From contig NW_023998453.1 in NCBI RefSeq assembly GCF_014805625.2, positions 652,524 through 716,523 of the forward strand: DNA of 64,000 nt. The letters run 5' to 3'. This document shows, piece after piece, positions 34,320 through 45,999 of the stretch. The stretch comes from Glossina fuscipes. Taxonomy: Eukaryota > Arthropoda > Insecta > Diptera > Glossinidae. Under the pieces are notes generated by a model. It did no database searches. It was not told the origin of the DNA and saw nothing but the letters and a program-made list of their open reading frames with translations. Position numbers and translations under genes: made by a program. Each line of letters begins with the position of its first letter. Position 1 is the first letter of the stretch.

Positions 34320-37300
34320 GTTTAGTATTTACTTAATTATTTATTTAATTATAATTATAGTTCGATGAGATTAATATTATCGGTTTTCGCAGCATTTTCG
34401 TTCTCATCCTCTACTTGTTCACCAGCTTTCCACTTTGTTTTTTTTTTGTAAACAGCGTAGTATAAAACTTGGTTTTATTTGATTTTCATCTCTGATTTAA
34501 TTTGATTTTTATACTGATTTCATGCGATAATAAATCTTAGTCCGCTCCCTAAACTAACCACCTCATCTACCTTAAAAAAAAAAATAAAAAAATAGAAAAA
34601 GAGGAGCCGATTGTTTTATACTTTTAATTCTAGGATGTCTCTCTTTGGTCTAAATAAATTATGATAATAACAATAATATGATAATAACGATAATTATAGT
34701 CTGGCCCGAAATAGAGTTCGGAGCAATTTGTGTTTTTGGCAAAGAGCAAAAGCCTCTAAAATGAAAATTATCAACGCTCAGATATTTAAGATTTGTAAAA
34801 AGGTCGCATAGAAAATATTTTAAAAGAGATGTTACGGATTTTGATTAAAGTTCATACAATTTTCTCAACAACTTTTCATTTATCAAAAGAATCTTAATCT
34901 GCTCTACACATCATATAAGCGAAACGGTTCAAAAACTTTCACTTCAAAAATGACTCTAGCTTAAGAAGATGGATGGAAATTCTTAGCGCCATTCATGAAA
35001 AACCCAAGTCATTATAAGATAGGCGAACAAGTAAACGAGCATTCAAAAGTTGATGTTAAGCAAAATCTTTGCACTTGGGGTCAATATGTTGGAAGGAAAC
35101 AAAAGTGGAGCAATATTTCTTTGTCTATGTCCATCTTCCAACGCACGCAGTTGCTGCTTACTAGCACAATTTGAAAAGAGAAATAGCGTGAGAGAGAGAA
35201 AGAGAGAGACAGAAAGAGAAATAGCACTGAACTCTCTTCCTTACCAATCCAATAACTATTTAATCTGACTACGCTACTATAGTATATCTATTGAATAATG
35301 AGTTTATTGCTTAAATATTACGGTTAAGTGATATTATCTTGCAAACTCTTCATTAAATCGCATAAAAAATTTATAAAATCGAGTAAACTGTTTGTTATTT
35401 GCACTGTTTGCATAACATTGCCTTGCATCTACTATGTTTGCATATGTAGATGGGAAAAGCAAAAGAAAAAAAAAAAAAAACAAAACGTACTTTCAGTATA
35501 ATAATCCAATTTGGTCAATATTTACAAATGAAAAAAAATATATTTTCCTTTTTTTTTTTTTCTTCTTTTTCTTTTTTACAAACAATGCAATGCAACATTG
35601 TTGAAGAAAAGTCAACAGTAACCACCATAGGCTGTAGTAGGCTGTAAGAAGAGAAGAAGTGCAGGTTTTTGTTAATGCAGGAATAAAAAAAAAAAAAAAG
35701 AAAAAGAACAAAAAAGGAAAAAAACTCTCATTCGAATAGCGGCGGCAGTCAACACAAGCTTGCCAATGGAATGCGACCAACCAATCGAACGACCAAACAA
35801 CGACGAACCAACCAACCCTGGATGCAGTCTATGCAACGCAATTGACTCAAATAATTGCATATTTAATTTGACTTTAATGAATATTAAACTTGTCAATTGA
35901 AGTATTATTGACTCACCAGAAAAACATAAATCCCTTTCACCCAGAGACACATGCACTTCAGCCCAGCTGAATGAATGAATGAATGAATGAATGAATGGTC
36001 ATAATGGTCATAACTATCTGTAGACCACCCACCGTTAAAGACTTCGGTTTGTTATGAATTGATGCTTAGCACGCAAACAGTTTTTTTTTTTTTTATTTTT
36101 TATTTTTTTTTTTTTTTTAACTTTTTCAATTCTTCATTTTTCTTCTTTCTTTTTGGAAGAATTTAAAAAAGTAACTGTTTTAGTTGATGATAAAATTGCG
36201 CAAAAAAAAAGTGTTAAATGCTAATAAAAACAATAACATACAAATTAATGATAACAGACAGATATACAAAAAACAAAAAAAAAAACAAAAACAAAAAGAA
36301 AAGAAAAAGAAAAGAAAAAAGGAGTAAGTAAAAGTAATTCAAAAAAGAAAAATAAAACACAAAAAATTTTGCACACAATCACTCGATCTCTCACTAATAT
36401 TTCACTTTCACGGCCTAAAGGGACTTGTTAAACGGTACAATATTGTTGTATATCGCATTTTAAACATGCCTCTGTGACCTGAAATTCGTTCGATAATTAT
36501 TGTCAAAGTCATCAGCATTATTTAAATTGTTCCTCAAGCGGCAACAAGTGCAACAACAAACATCATATACCGTTTTTACTGACGCTATTGCTGCTGTCTT
36601 TCATTTCCATTTTGCAAATTGACAGACACGCAATATCAATACACGAATATTTGATTTGCTGTGTGAAAATTTGAAGTCAGTAATAAAAAAAAAAAAACTC
36701 AAAAAAAACAAAAAAAAAACAACCCACCATCACTCCACTATGAATATGTTTACTTTATCATCCTATGGCTATGCCTATCCTTTGTTCTCAGTAAATTCCA
36801 AATAGACTTAATTATCCCTCTATCAGCCTTTCTAATGAAAATAAATTCAAGGTTACAGTTGTCTGCAAAAATGACAACACCTTTCAGATTTTTCATCCAT
36901 GCCATATCTAAATCTTCCCCAAACTAAGAAGAAGAAAAGTGTAAAATTACTTAGTCTTGGCGTAAACGAAAATCCATGGACAAAATTACAGATTAAGTAG
37001 TGCATAGAAATTTTCATTTTGTTTCGATTAAACTCTTGACGTCTTTGGCCATATATGCAGGCATTTAATTCCCTAAAACTGTAACTACCATCATTAACAC
37101 TAAACTTAGAGGGTGGGTCAGTTTGGTCTTCTACAATTATTTTATGGCATTTAAAGCTCAACTATTTTTTGTTGCCTACTATTTACATCTATGATATTTA
37201 AATATCTATGTCTATATCTGCATATATACCTATAAGCCATTTTTCTCTCTCCTTGGACTAGGTTTCAAGATTCAGTTGTCATGTAACTATTTTTGTCAAA

Positions 37301-37600
37301 ATGATCAAATTTTGCCCATAATTTTTCTGCGATCGCTACAGACACCGAAATCAAAGGTAAGAAGTTAAGATTCGGGGCAGACGTTCTCTTATCAAGCTAA
37401 GAAGCCAAGGTTCAAAAACGGTTACGATTAGGCCACATACGGGGATATAATGTCTTAATACCGGGAATAAACTTCAGAAAACGTCGACTAATTTTTCAAT
37501 ATGTGTGTAACTTTCAATCCCGTGAAAACATTTCCGATATTACGCTACCAAAATATATTAAAAATCACTTGCATATTACAAGATTCAACCACAATTGAGT
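34320..37600. other. No gene seen
   Basis: Dense A/T tracts at 35465-35480, 35687-35720, 36081-36118, 36270-36320 and 36689-36720, a GA-rich run at 35188-35220 and the GAAT repeat. The minus-strand frame at 36853-37161 has no recognised family. Confidence 0.55.
35969..35997. repeat. (GAAT)n microsatellite
   Basis: Seven near-perfect tetranucleotide units. Confidence 0.95.
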
Positions 37601-37604
37601 AAAA

Positions 37605-37775
37605 CTTGCGATGGACCCACCTTTTATGATACCGATCGGATCACAATCATTTTCTAAGCTTGTGTGTTTCCATCTGTCCATGTATTTTTGTGTTCAACCT
37701 ATAGGTTGCAATTTGCGAGATACTTTGGTGACTCATTTTTGCGCCTTTGACGATTTCACAAATTTGATCGATTTC
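37605..37775 (+). repeat. Dispersed repeat family A, copy
   Basis: GATGGACCCACCTTTTATGA and TGTGTTCAACCTATAGGTTG align with the 8.8-kb copy, and in inverted sense with the 38.5-kb copy. Confidence 0.55.
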
Positions 37776-37864
37776 GGTACAAATCGATTTATGCAAAATG
37801 CAGGTAGTTCCAGTGACTTTTTTCCACATAGGAAGAAGTTTACGTTTCGTCCATATGTGTTGTC

Positions 37865-38215
37865 CGAAAAAACTAGACCTATGTGATCCAAATTCCTTAC
37901 CCTTCATTTTTTTTTAATAAAATGCGACCATGAGTTAATTTTCGTCCTAAACTATTAAAAATGAAGCCTTTTTCCTAAGAGCTTACCAATCATGAGATGT
38001 CTTATAAGGATTGGGGCCAAGAAATAAACCTATGTGGTTTAAATTAGGTTCAATTAATAGACCCATGTGATTTAAATTACGTCCAATTAATTTTTTTATG
38101 TTATTCTTACTAAAAAAATGTAATAAATGGGCTTTTTTGGCTTGTAAGGGTTTAGGTTCCATGAGACTCCTCATATGTTGTAGCATCCAAGATGTATATC
38201 TATATAGTCTAAATT
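37865..38215. repeat. Imperfect minisatellite, unit about 32 bases
   Basis: CCTATGTGGTTTAAATTAGG and CCATGTGATTTAAATTACGT, each followed by TTCAATTAAT or TCCAATTAAT, are adjacent. A related CTATGTGATCCAAATTCCTT lies at 37878. Located between two inverted family A copies. Confidence 0.6.
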
Positions 38216-38449
38216 CGGTAAGGTTGATTTCTTTGTCAATTTACAATGACGAGCCAATTTTCCCTATGATATATTGAAAGTTCTAAGTTTTATTACATGA
38301 AGATCAGATTATATAAGAGAAGGTTCGAAAAATTGGCGGAGCCAGCCCAAAATCTTCACATCGATCTAGAATATCGAAATACTATCGCTTTTGTCGAGAT
38401 GTCTTGAAAGTTGTTATTTTTTCGATATAATGAGTTTTCAGTGTAGGGC

Positions 38450-38745
38450 CTTATATGGCGAGTGGCCGAAAAAGTGGACCGATCCAAACCATTTTCAAAA
38501 GTGTTCGTCCTCGATTCAAAGCACGTCAGTGTACCAAAATGCAAAATATCTCAACAATTGCGACCTGTAGCTTGAACACAAATTTACTTGGACAGACATC
38601 AGGTGGACGGACAGACAAGCGGACGGACGGACAGACAGGCTGGATCGATTCAGAAAATGATTCTGAATTGATTGACATAACAAAAAGTGGGTTTATCTTA
38701 AGGCCTTCTGCGTGTTACATACGTCCGCACTAACTTAATATGCCA
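38450..38745 (-). repeat. Dispersed repeat family A, inverted copy with GGACGGACAGAC tract
   Basis: GCACGTCAGTGTACCAAAAT, then GACCTGTAGCTTGAACACAA and a GGACAGAC/GGACGGAC tract (38591-38640) are the inverse of the plus-strand copies. It faces the 37.6-kb copy across about 0.7 kb. Confidence 0.6.
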
Positions 38746-39037
38746 CCTGCCACAAATGATATGGCTTGGCTACGATATTTACGATGTAATGAATAATCGA
38801 TTGTGATAAACAAGGTAAGGAGACAAGAGCCAAAATCTGAGAGAGAAAGCAACAAATAGTTTCACTCGTTCTTAATGAATATATCTTTTCACAATTTATA
38901 AAGCGATCCCCAATAAAATTAATTATATTAGATACATAATTCACTTAAGAAAACGACAGTTTATAAAGGCGGCAAATAAAAAACGCGCCAAATCGTTCGC
39001 CTTTCTATGATAGTTTGTTTGTGTATGAAATTCAATT

Positions 39038-39364
39038 TTAAAAAATTAATTCGGGAATGGTAATCAATCTTCCACACTCACACAAGGTCTGCTTGGTGGC
39101 GACCTTGTCGATGCCTTTGCATTCAACTGTGTGCGGTTGTTTAAGACATCTGACCAAGCAGCATATATGTGATGTAGTTAAGTCCCCGTAAGGGGTGACA
39201 ATCGCATGGCAAATACGGCAGGGCAGGCATTCAGTAGAAGCAGTAATAAATCCGCAACAGGAAGAAGTCGCTAAGTTGCTGGCACGTCGCATTTTGCGCA
39301 TAGGTTGAGGATCAAAGAGCACAGAATTTTGGTAAAATGCTTCCAATGCTTGGAGTTCGGACAT
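39038..39364 (-). CDS. Small cysteine-rich protein of unknown function
   Basis: An intact 108-codon ORF from ATG at 39364 (context GCAATATG) to TAA at 39038-39040. The frame stays open four codons further upstream, but that would need a TTG start, so ATG is preferred. It is less AT-rich than its surroundings. The product starts MSELQALEAFYQNS, has a basic stretch (MRKMRRAS) and then a Cys-rich second half with SSCCGF, CLPCRICHAIV, HICCLVRCLKQ, CKGID and LCECGRLI. Twelve or so Cys plus two or three His, with CxxC and CxC pairs, suggest either a small zinc-binding fold or a disulphide-bonded protein. No signal peptide is evident because the N-terminus is polar, so an intracellular zinc-binding protein is the likelier reading. 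I do not recognise the family. There are no disabling changes in the frame, which makes a recent pseudogene unlikely. An upstream exon cannot be excluded. Confidence 0.55.
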   Translation of the reverse strand: MSELQALEAFYQNSVLFDPQPMRKMRRASNLATSSCCGFITASTECLPCRICHAIVTPYGDLTTSHICCLVRCLKQPHTVECKGIDKVATKQTLCECGRLITIPELIF

Positions 39365-39579
39365 ATTGCGAGACAATACGGGGTCAGTTTGACCGAAACG
39401 ACTGTCGTGGATGTGAAGAGGAAAAAAATATAAGTAAGAAAGAATTCCGCATACTCCACACTACGCTTTTTGGCATTCTGCTCTCCATGTTCTTTTATTT
39501 GATATACAAATCGCTGGTATCAGTAAGAAAACATTAATGACCCATTTTTAGGCAGATAATATATCTTCATTCGGGGAGT

Positions 39580-40112
39580 GTACAAAATAGTTTCAAACAT
39601 TCGGTCTTGTTTGATTTATGATAAATAAGCATAAAACCTCGAAAAAGTGAAAAAAATAAAATATAATTACTTTTAACCGAGTAACCGTAACCGTAATCGG
39701 CAGGGCCGATTGATTCCACTTTTGAATCTAGAGACTAGAAAGTTTCATAAAGTGAACGTGAAAATTTTCAGTCTTCTAACTTTTATAATTTACAAGTAAC
39801 GAGCAAAAATCCGAAAATTTTTGTTAAAAAAAACTGGGTTACGTTCAGTTTACGCTCCACTGCGCGCTTCTGCTCTGACCAATTCTGCCCATTTTCAGTA
39901 ACAAGCTGGGCGCAGAACCTTCCAATATTTCAACCAAATTTGCAGTTGTTATCTTCATTTTTGCGACCAGGAGAGTGCCAAAAACACAGACCACACAGAC
40001 ACACAGACGGAAAGACATGGCTAAATCAACTCAGAATTTCACGCTAATCAAGAATATATATACTTTGTAGGGTCTGTAAAGCTTCCTTTTGGGTGTTACA
40101 TATATAATGGAA
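39580..40112 (+). repeat. Dispersed repeat, INE-1/DINE-1-like, copy 2
   Basis: The longer partner of the 18-kb copy. It continues into ACAGACGGAAAGACATGGCT and CTAATCAAGAATATATATAC, then CTTCCTTTTGGGTGTTACAT, which closely recalls the well-known fly INE-1/DINE-1 sequence. It starts about 0.2 kb upstream of atonal-unrelated DNA and about 0.2 kb from the Cys-rich ORF. Confidence 0.65.
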
Positions 40113-40189
40113 AAAAGCAAAAGAAGTGTACGCCCACCTCGCTATGATAGGTATAAAAAACTCAATCGCATGCAGTGAAAAGCTCAGGC

Positions 40190-40592
40190 GTTCGCGCGTG
40201 ACGAAAATTTGCACAACTTACTCAAGCATCGACGTAATGTGGGCAGAGCGGTGCTTGTGTACACGCACGTCCAGCTCAAATATTCAACAGAGGTAAGAGA
40301 GCTATACCTACGAACTAAGGCCTTTACAAGGACAACAACGTTTTCTCAGCGTCCGTACGCACTCTGCCTGAAAATGTCTGCATATAGCATGACACACTAC
40401 CGAGATTCGTCCAATCACTCTGCCCAGCTCTCCAGCTATCACCTTTCTACTTCTCCTCTCCAGCCCCCTTGCTGTGGCACTCTCTCTTCCCATCTCCTCT
40501 CCACCTACAACCTTGCCTGACCGCCATCATGGTCGAGGGACACCCCTGACTGGCTGACCACAACAAAAAAAAGAAGAAGAAAAATTAAAGTC
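40190..40592 (+). mobile_element. 5'-truncated LINE 3' end with A-rich tail (copy 1)
   Basis: The frame from about 40209 contains LLKHRRNVGRAVLVYTH, FTRTTTFSQRPYALCL and HYRDSS, matching the extreme C-terminus of Jockey-like LINE ORF2 (--HRRD-----FY, then an R-FFPRT-RLWN-LP block). A terminal stretch CATCTCCTCTCCACCTACAA resembles copy 2 near 55.74 kb. The element ends in an A-rich tract (CAACAAAAAAAAGAAGAAG, about 40561). No target-site duplication was established. Confidence 0.65.
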
Positions 40593-40599
40593 TATGTCT

Positions 40600-43500
40600 T
40601 TGATTATTCAACTTCTCTCTCTATCTCAGTTCTAGCCATTTTAAGATTTTTCCGAAAGACGTGATTGAAATGATTTAGGAAAAGTCATTTATCAAGAATA
40701 TAATTTTTAGACTTTCTCGAGGTACTTTAAAGGAACTTTCCTGCCAGAAAGTGTTACACACTAGTCTACACTCAATTAAGTGAGCCATATGTAGTTTTAC
40801 GTAATTTATTATTTTTTATTGGATTATAAGAAAGGAAATGAATGCATCATAAATGTCATTTATTGTTAATCATTAAAATTATTATCCATTGCCATCATCA
40901 TTGATTTTTGGACTTATTGAATAAATTTAAAAGATTAAAAGGATAAAATCTTTGTTAAAAATCTTTTCCGTTTTGAAGGAGCGTGAAATAAATGAAATTT
41001 TTCCATTTAAATTATGAATTGCATGCTTTATCATATGGATGGATATATATACATATATATATTGAAATGAGAAAGAACTATAGAAGGAAGACAAAATGCA
41101 ATCACTTGAGAAAAATCAAAGAGAGAATCTCTTAACGATTACTTTCGGATTTTACTTTAAGTGTTAGCTAAGCTAGCGGTTGATAACAGGTGGCACGGAA
41201 GCCGAACAGTAAGTAATAAAAAGAACAAAAAAAAATCATATAAAAACTAAATATTAAGAAAAATTATCAAAAAAAAAGGTAACATTAATTTTTTAATAAG
41301 TTCTTGTTTTTATATTGTTGTAGTTGTTGTTGTTGTTGTTCTTTCACTTGTAACAAAAATTAGATTTTTTTTTTTTTTTTTGTTATAAGCGAAAAGCAAC
41401 CAAAATAAAAATCATCGTCATCATCATTGTCTTCGGTAATAATCATGGTGTCGATCATCATCATGCAACTTCCTTCGATCTACGATCACAGCGGGAAGTG
41501 TGAGAACATTTTGCTATTCGCACCAACAGTAAACGTAAATAAAATTCATATTTTTTTTTCGTTTATTCTTGATTACCTATACTGGGATAAACGGAAGGAT
41601 GTAGATTGGGAGAATAACAAAAAAAAAAACCAATTAAAGGATCTAATCATTAAGAAGAAATTATCGAAAATGAAAAATCACTAAATAAAAATGAATAGGG
41701 TTAACATTCAAGGGCAATTAATATAAAAAATATATAAAAGTTCAAGGAAAAAGTATGCGGCTTTCTTTTTTTTTTTTTTTTTTGAACCATACAACTATAG
41801 GAACATTATTAATCCCAGCGGGTTGTACTATAGCGCGGGTAAAGGGTACTAGGTTAACAAAAAACATCGTTAATGCAGTGCAAAGTAATTTTTTTCAAGA
41901 CATACACACATTCGCTATTCTGAAAAGTTCGCTTTACAATACCAGTTCAACCAAAGGGATAAAGCATCGAAGGCTCGTGAAAAAAAGTCCTGCCCTTCGG
42001 GGTGAAGATACTTTATGAAAATCAGCAACACACAAATGGCTTCTTAGCTTCTCCCTTGAAAACCTCGACAAAAAAGAGGCGCGAAACTCTATCCGATCAA
42101 TCGTTGATAAAGCCAGTGAAATTTTTTCAAAAATTTGCCGGAAAGGGTCAATTTTGCTCTTATGGCGGTATCCAAATAGTTGTTTTGAGCCACTTGTATG
42201 AAACTGTAGGCGTGAAGAAAATTCGATACCACATGGATACATTCGGTGATATATGAACATCGAAATATGAAATAGACCGATAGAGATTCACCTATGAATC
42301 GCTGCTTAACACTAGATTTTAGGCACCCGTCAATTTGAGGGATTTTTAATTTTACAAACCCAGCATAACTAAGTCGATATTTTTAAATGTGATAGAAAAC
42401 GAAATCAACTCATTTTTCAAGAGATTGATTATGGGCCATGAAAATTCATACACGACAACAGTACCGAACAAAATCGCAGTCCAGTGTGAGTGAACCTATA
42501 TAAATCCTAGTAAAGCGTGGATTGATATAATGTAAAATAATACTTTATGTCTGGTGAACTTGAAAGGGAAGCATATATCATGGGTTTCTCCCATCCGGCC
42601 AGAATGTTGATTGCATTCTCTACAGTCAATATTATAATTTAGTAATTAAAGCGAGAAATTGATCAATTGCGGCAATTATGTGACTATGCCAAATCACACA
42701 CTTTTTTCTAGTCACTCGACAAAATCTGAAAGACCCCTCCACCATGTAGATAGGCCCTTGACCCATACGATTTGTTTCAATCTATGGAGAAACCTGTTAA
42801 AATGTTAAGTGTAAAGCTTATAGGCCTCTTAATATAAATAAGTCGCTCATCTTTCCGTTTGAAATTCCACAATCCCTAGAGTATCGCGCTAAGGGCTTCA
42901 TAGCAAAAATGTAAACAAGAAAAATTATTGATCAAATTGGCCCGCCCTCAGTTTAGTAAACTTCATACAACAAAAGTGTGTTTAAATAGTGATGAAAAAC
43001 GCCATGAACTTCTTCCTTTGATGCATTATGTATGTATGCGCTTACACTCGTAATAAATACTAAATAATTTTTTTCGTTACCCTTTTATGAGACGGAAATA
43101 AAAAGAAATAAAAATAAAAATTTATATACATTTCAAAAACTATAACACGTGGTCAAACTGAAGATATTATTCAATGAATAATTCAAAAGGTTTTTAAAAA
43201 AAATCCCGAAAACCGAAATGCTTACCTTTCGAAACCAATTACACACAATTTGTTTGCAATTAACACTAACGATTCTCAATTTCAATATTGTTCTACTTTT
43301 ACGTTTCCCTATACTCTCAATTGAATAGGGAAAGGGTTTCAAGTTCGTCGTTTTTTTTTTTTTTTTTTTTTTTTGTATTAATTCACGCATGAGCTGAAGC
43401 AATTCAATGAAGGTGCTCTTGTTTAAAATAATGAAAGTGTTTCTTTTAAATCATATAAAGACGATTGTTATGCACTTGAAAACAAAACTCGGAAACAATT

Positions 43501-45340
43501 AATAAATTCCTCAAGCAATTCTAAAGGGTGTTTTTGTTTTGTTTTTTAATTTTAAACTTATTTCTTGGCAATGGAAGGTAATAAGAAATTCTGCAAAACA
43601 AATCGCTATACAATTAATAAAATTTATATATATTTTTTGTTTGTAAGAAATTCACGCGAATCCTGTAACCGCAGTTGGTATGTTTTCTCCACTACGCATC
43701 CCCAAGAAAGTCTCTTTGTTTTCTGGTAATTGAAACATTTTTTGTTTGAAAAAAAATATTCATTATTTTCTTTCTTTTTTTACCAATTTGAGGTTAGTTG
43801 TTTTATTAATCGCGTGTGTTTGTCTGGCCTTAACATTGTACAAAGGGTAAAGAAGGAAGTGGCAATCCAAGGCTGAGATTTTCTCAGGACCCATTCCAGT
43901 TCAGTGGGATAAGGTATAGTGTAATGGGAATCGGGGTTTGCAGTAAAGTGCAGTAACCATTTTAAGAGTTTCTAGTCTCGATAACGCGGATGAAATTCTA
44001 GCTTATAAAGGATGAGAGCGTACTCTCTCAACTTACAGAGTTGCAACTCAATATCTAAAGTAGAGTCTTTCAATGTGCATTCATCAGAATAGTTGAGAAA
44101 GTCGAACGACAAAGGTATGGAAATATTTTCCTTTGTTTACCCGATTATCCTCAATTTACTCAAAGAATGGTTTGTGTATTTGTGCCGACATGAAAATGGG
44201 TAGAAAACCGGGAAACTATCCCTTGTGGTGTACATCTCTCTGCTAAAATGATGTGAAGAATTATCCTACTCTTCCAGCCCTTTTATTGCGACCGTAGGAA
44301 GGAAACTAAGCCGACGCCCGCGTGCTCCCTCCAGGTTACATATATTTCTAAATTCTTACTGAGTTCGACGTCCAGTGCTCTGTGGAAGTTTTAAACAAAC
44401 ACTTCTATATTATTTTTCTCTCGGTTATCAAGAAGTGCCGAGAATTTATGCACTAAATTATGTAAGTTTTCTAACGAATCCGATAGAAGAAGAAAAGTTA
44501 TAAATTTTCTTAATAGTGTTCAGCGTGTTCACCTAATTGAAGCTTAACTGAAGAGTAATTAAAAAAAAAAGAAAGCGCCTTGAAAAGATTCCATCGATTA
44601 AGAGGATAATGTTCAAAAGCGAGTAAAACACGCCTAGACCTAGGTCCACAATGGGCAGGAAGTCATAGCAATCTTCAATCATTTTAATTTGTTTGTACCA
44701 ATATGTGGATTGTGATTCACATATTTTTCAGAAGCATCGGTCGAAAAATGATTCCGATCAGTTTATTAGGAAGTCTTGTAATATATTAATTTTCTATCTT
44801 AACTATCGTAGACCGTAACGATTCCACTAAAGGAACGCAGTCAATTTCAGGCCCAAAAGAAAGCAAGACCAAGCATCATCTAAATATAGGATGTCGAAGC
44901 TTATCAAGGTCATTCGCTCCTTTCGATAAATAGCTTTTATTAAAAAAGCACAATTACTTTAAATTCTTCTCTTTCTTATTTTTTTGGAAAAAAATCAGTG
45001 GAGTTTTCATCTATCGAGAAAATCATACATTTGCTTAGCAAAAAGCAAATGCTCTGAAGCTTTAGTTCAATGTGCATGGCACGGCTGCCGTTTCATTATG
45101 ACTTCTGAAGGGAGCCCATTGTATGGGCGTTAAAATATCATGCAAAATACGACGGAGAATGAAAAAAGTATTGCTGAAAACAAAATGAACTACGGATTTA
45201 AACAACACCTGGAATTAATCTAAAATGACTCATCTCAACATAAAGGCTAATCTTTTTTAAATCGTGTACTACTTGCGAAAAAGATGTATTAATTTTATGC
45301 GGTTGTATGCAGAATGACTTAGTCCAGACTTTGCTTTTGC
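40600..45340. other. No gene seen
   Basis: AT-rich, with T tracts at 41367-41380 and 43352-43374. Frames on both strands at 41.93-42.26 kb overlap and neither is recognisable. 43.85-44.35 kb is less AT-rich but shows no family. Confidence 0.5.
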
Positions 45341-45344
45341 TATA

Positions 45345-45995
45345 AGAGTATAAAAGAAGATACAGACTTATTTTCTGCGTTGCCTAAGCCTGTCTGTTCG
45401 ATTGTCTCTCTGTAGTTTTTTTTTTGTATTTTCATTTGTGAATCTTTGAACTGTTTTCACGAAATGTATAGCACACCTTGACAGAATAGTTTGTTAATAA
45501 TAAAATGGATTCGATTGAATTGCATTAGACCTTAGGTTCACTTTCAATATAACGGTATTTGAAGTAGTCGTTATACAAACAAAAAAATTCTATGAAAAAT
45601 AGTCTGTCAGTCTATATAGTAACTAACTGTGGAAAATTTCACCTAAATGCGAGCCTAGAAATTATCTTAGAAGATAGAATTTGTGATGTTTTATGATGAA
45701 AGTTGAACCGGAATACGGGCTTCGCATCTACTATCATATCTACGGACCATTACGCTTGCTTTCTGTCTCGAGATATTCTCACAGAGAAGCGTTCGCATCA
45801 AAAGCATGCCTTTATAAAGGGATAAAGTGTAATCTGTGATAGTTTTTGACGAAAACAGATAAGATGGACTTTAATTTATATAAGGTTTTTGCAATGAGTT
45901 CATCTTGATATGGTTAAAATTCTTAATATTTACTCGATTCTGATCGGCAATATGGTGTAGGGTATATAATGGTCACCCTTGTCTCACTTGTTTCT
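45345..45995 (+). repeat. Dispersed repeat family A, decayed copy with conserved end
   Basis: GCCTGTCTGTTCGATTGTCT at 45389 and the end segment GGTGTAGGGTATATAATGGT at 45953 match the start and end of the 8.8-9.6-kb copy. Confidence 0.45.
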
Positions 45996-45999
45996 TTTT

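Noticed and set aside
36853..37161. Possible Tc1-like element suggested by ACAGTTGTCTGCAAAAATGACA at one side
   Set aside because: No matching inverted terminal repeat or transposase motif was found.
41934..42260. Overlapping 108- and 84-codon ORFs on opposite strands
   Set aside because: Neither shows a recognisable motif or splice sites, and antisense overlap suggests chance.
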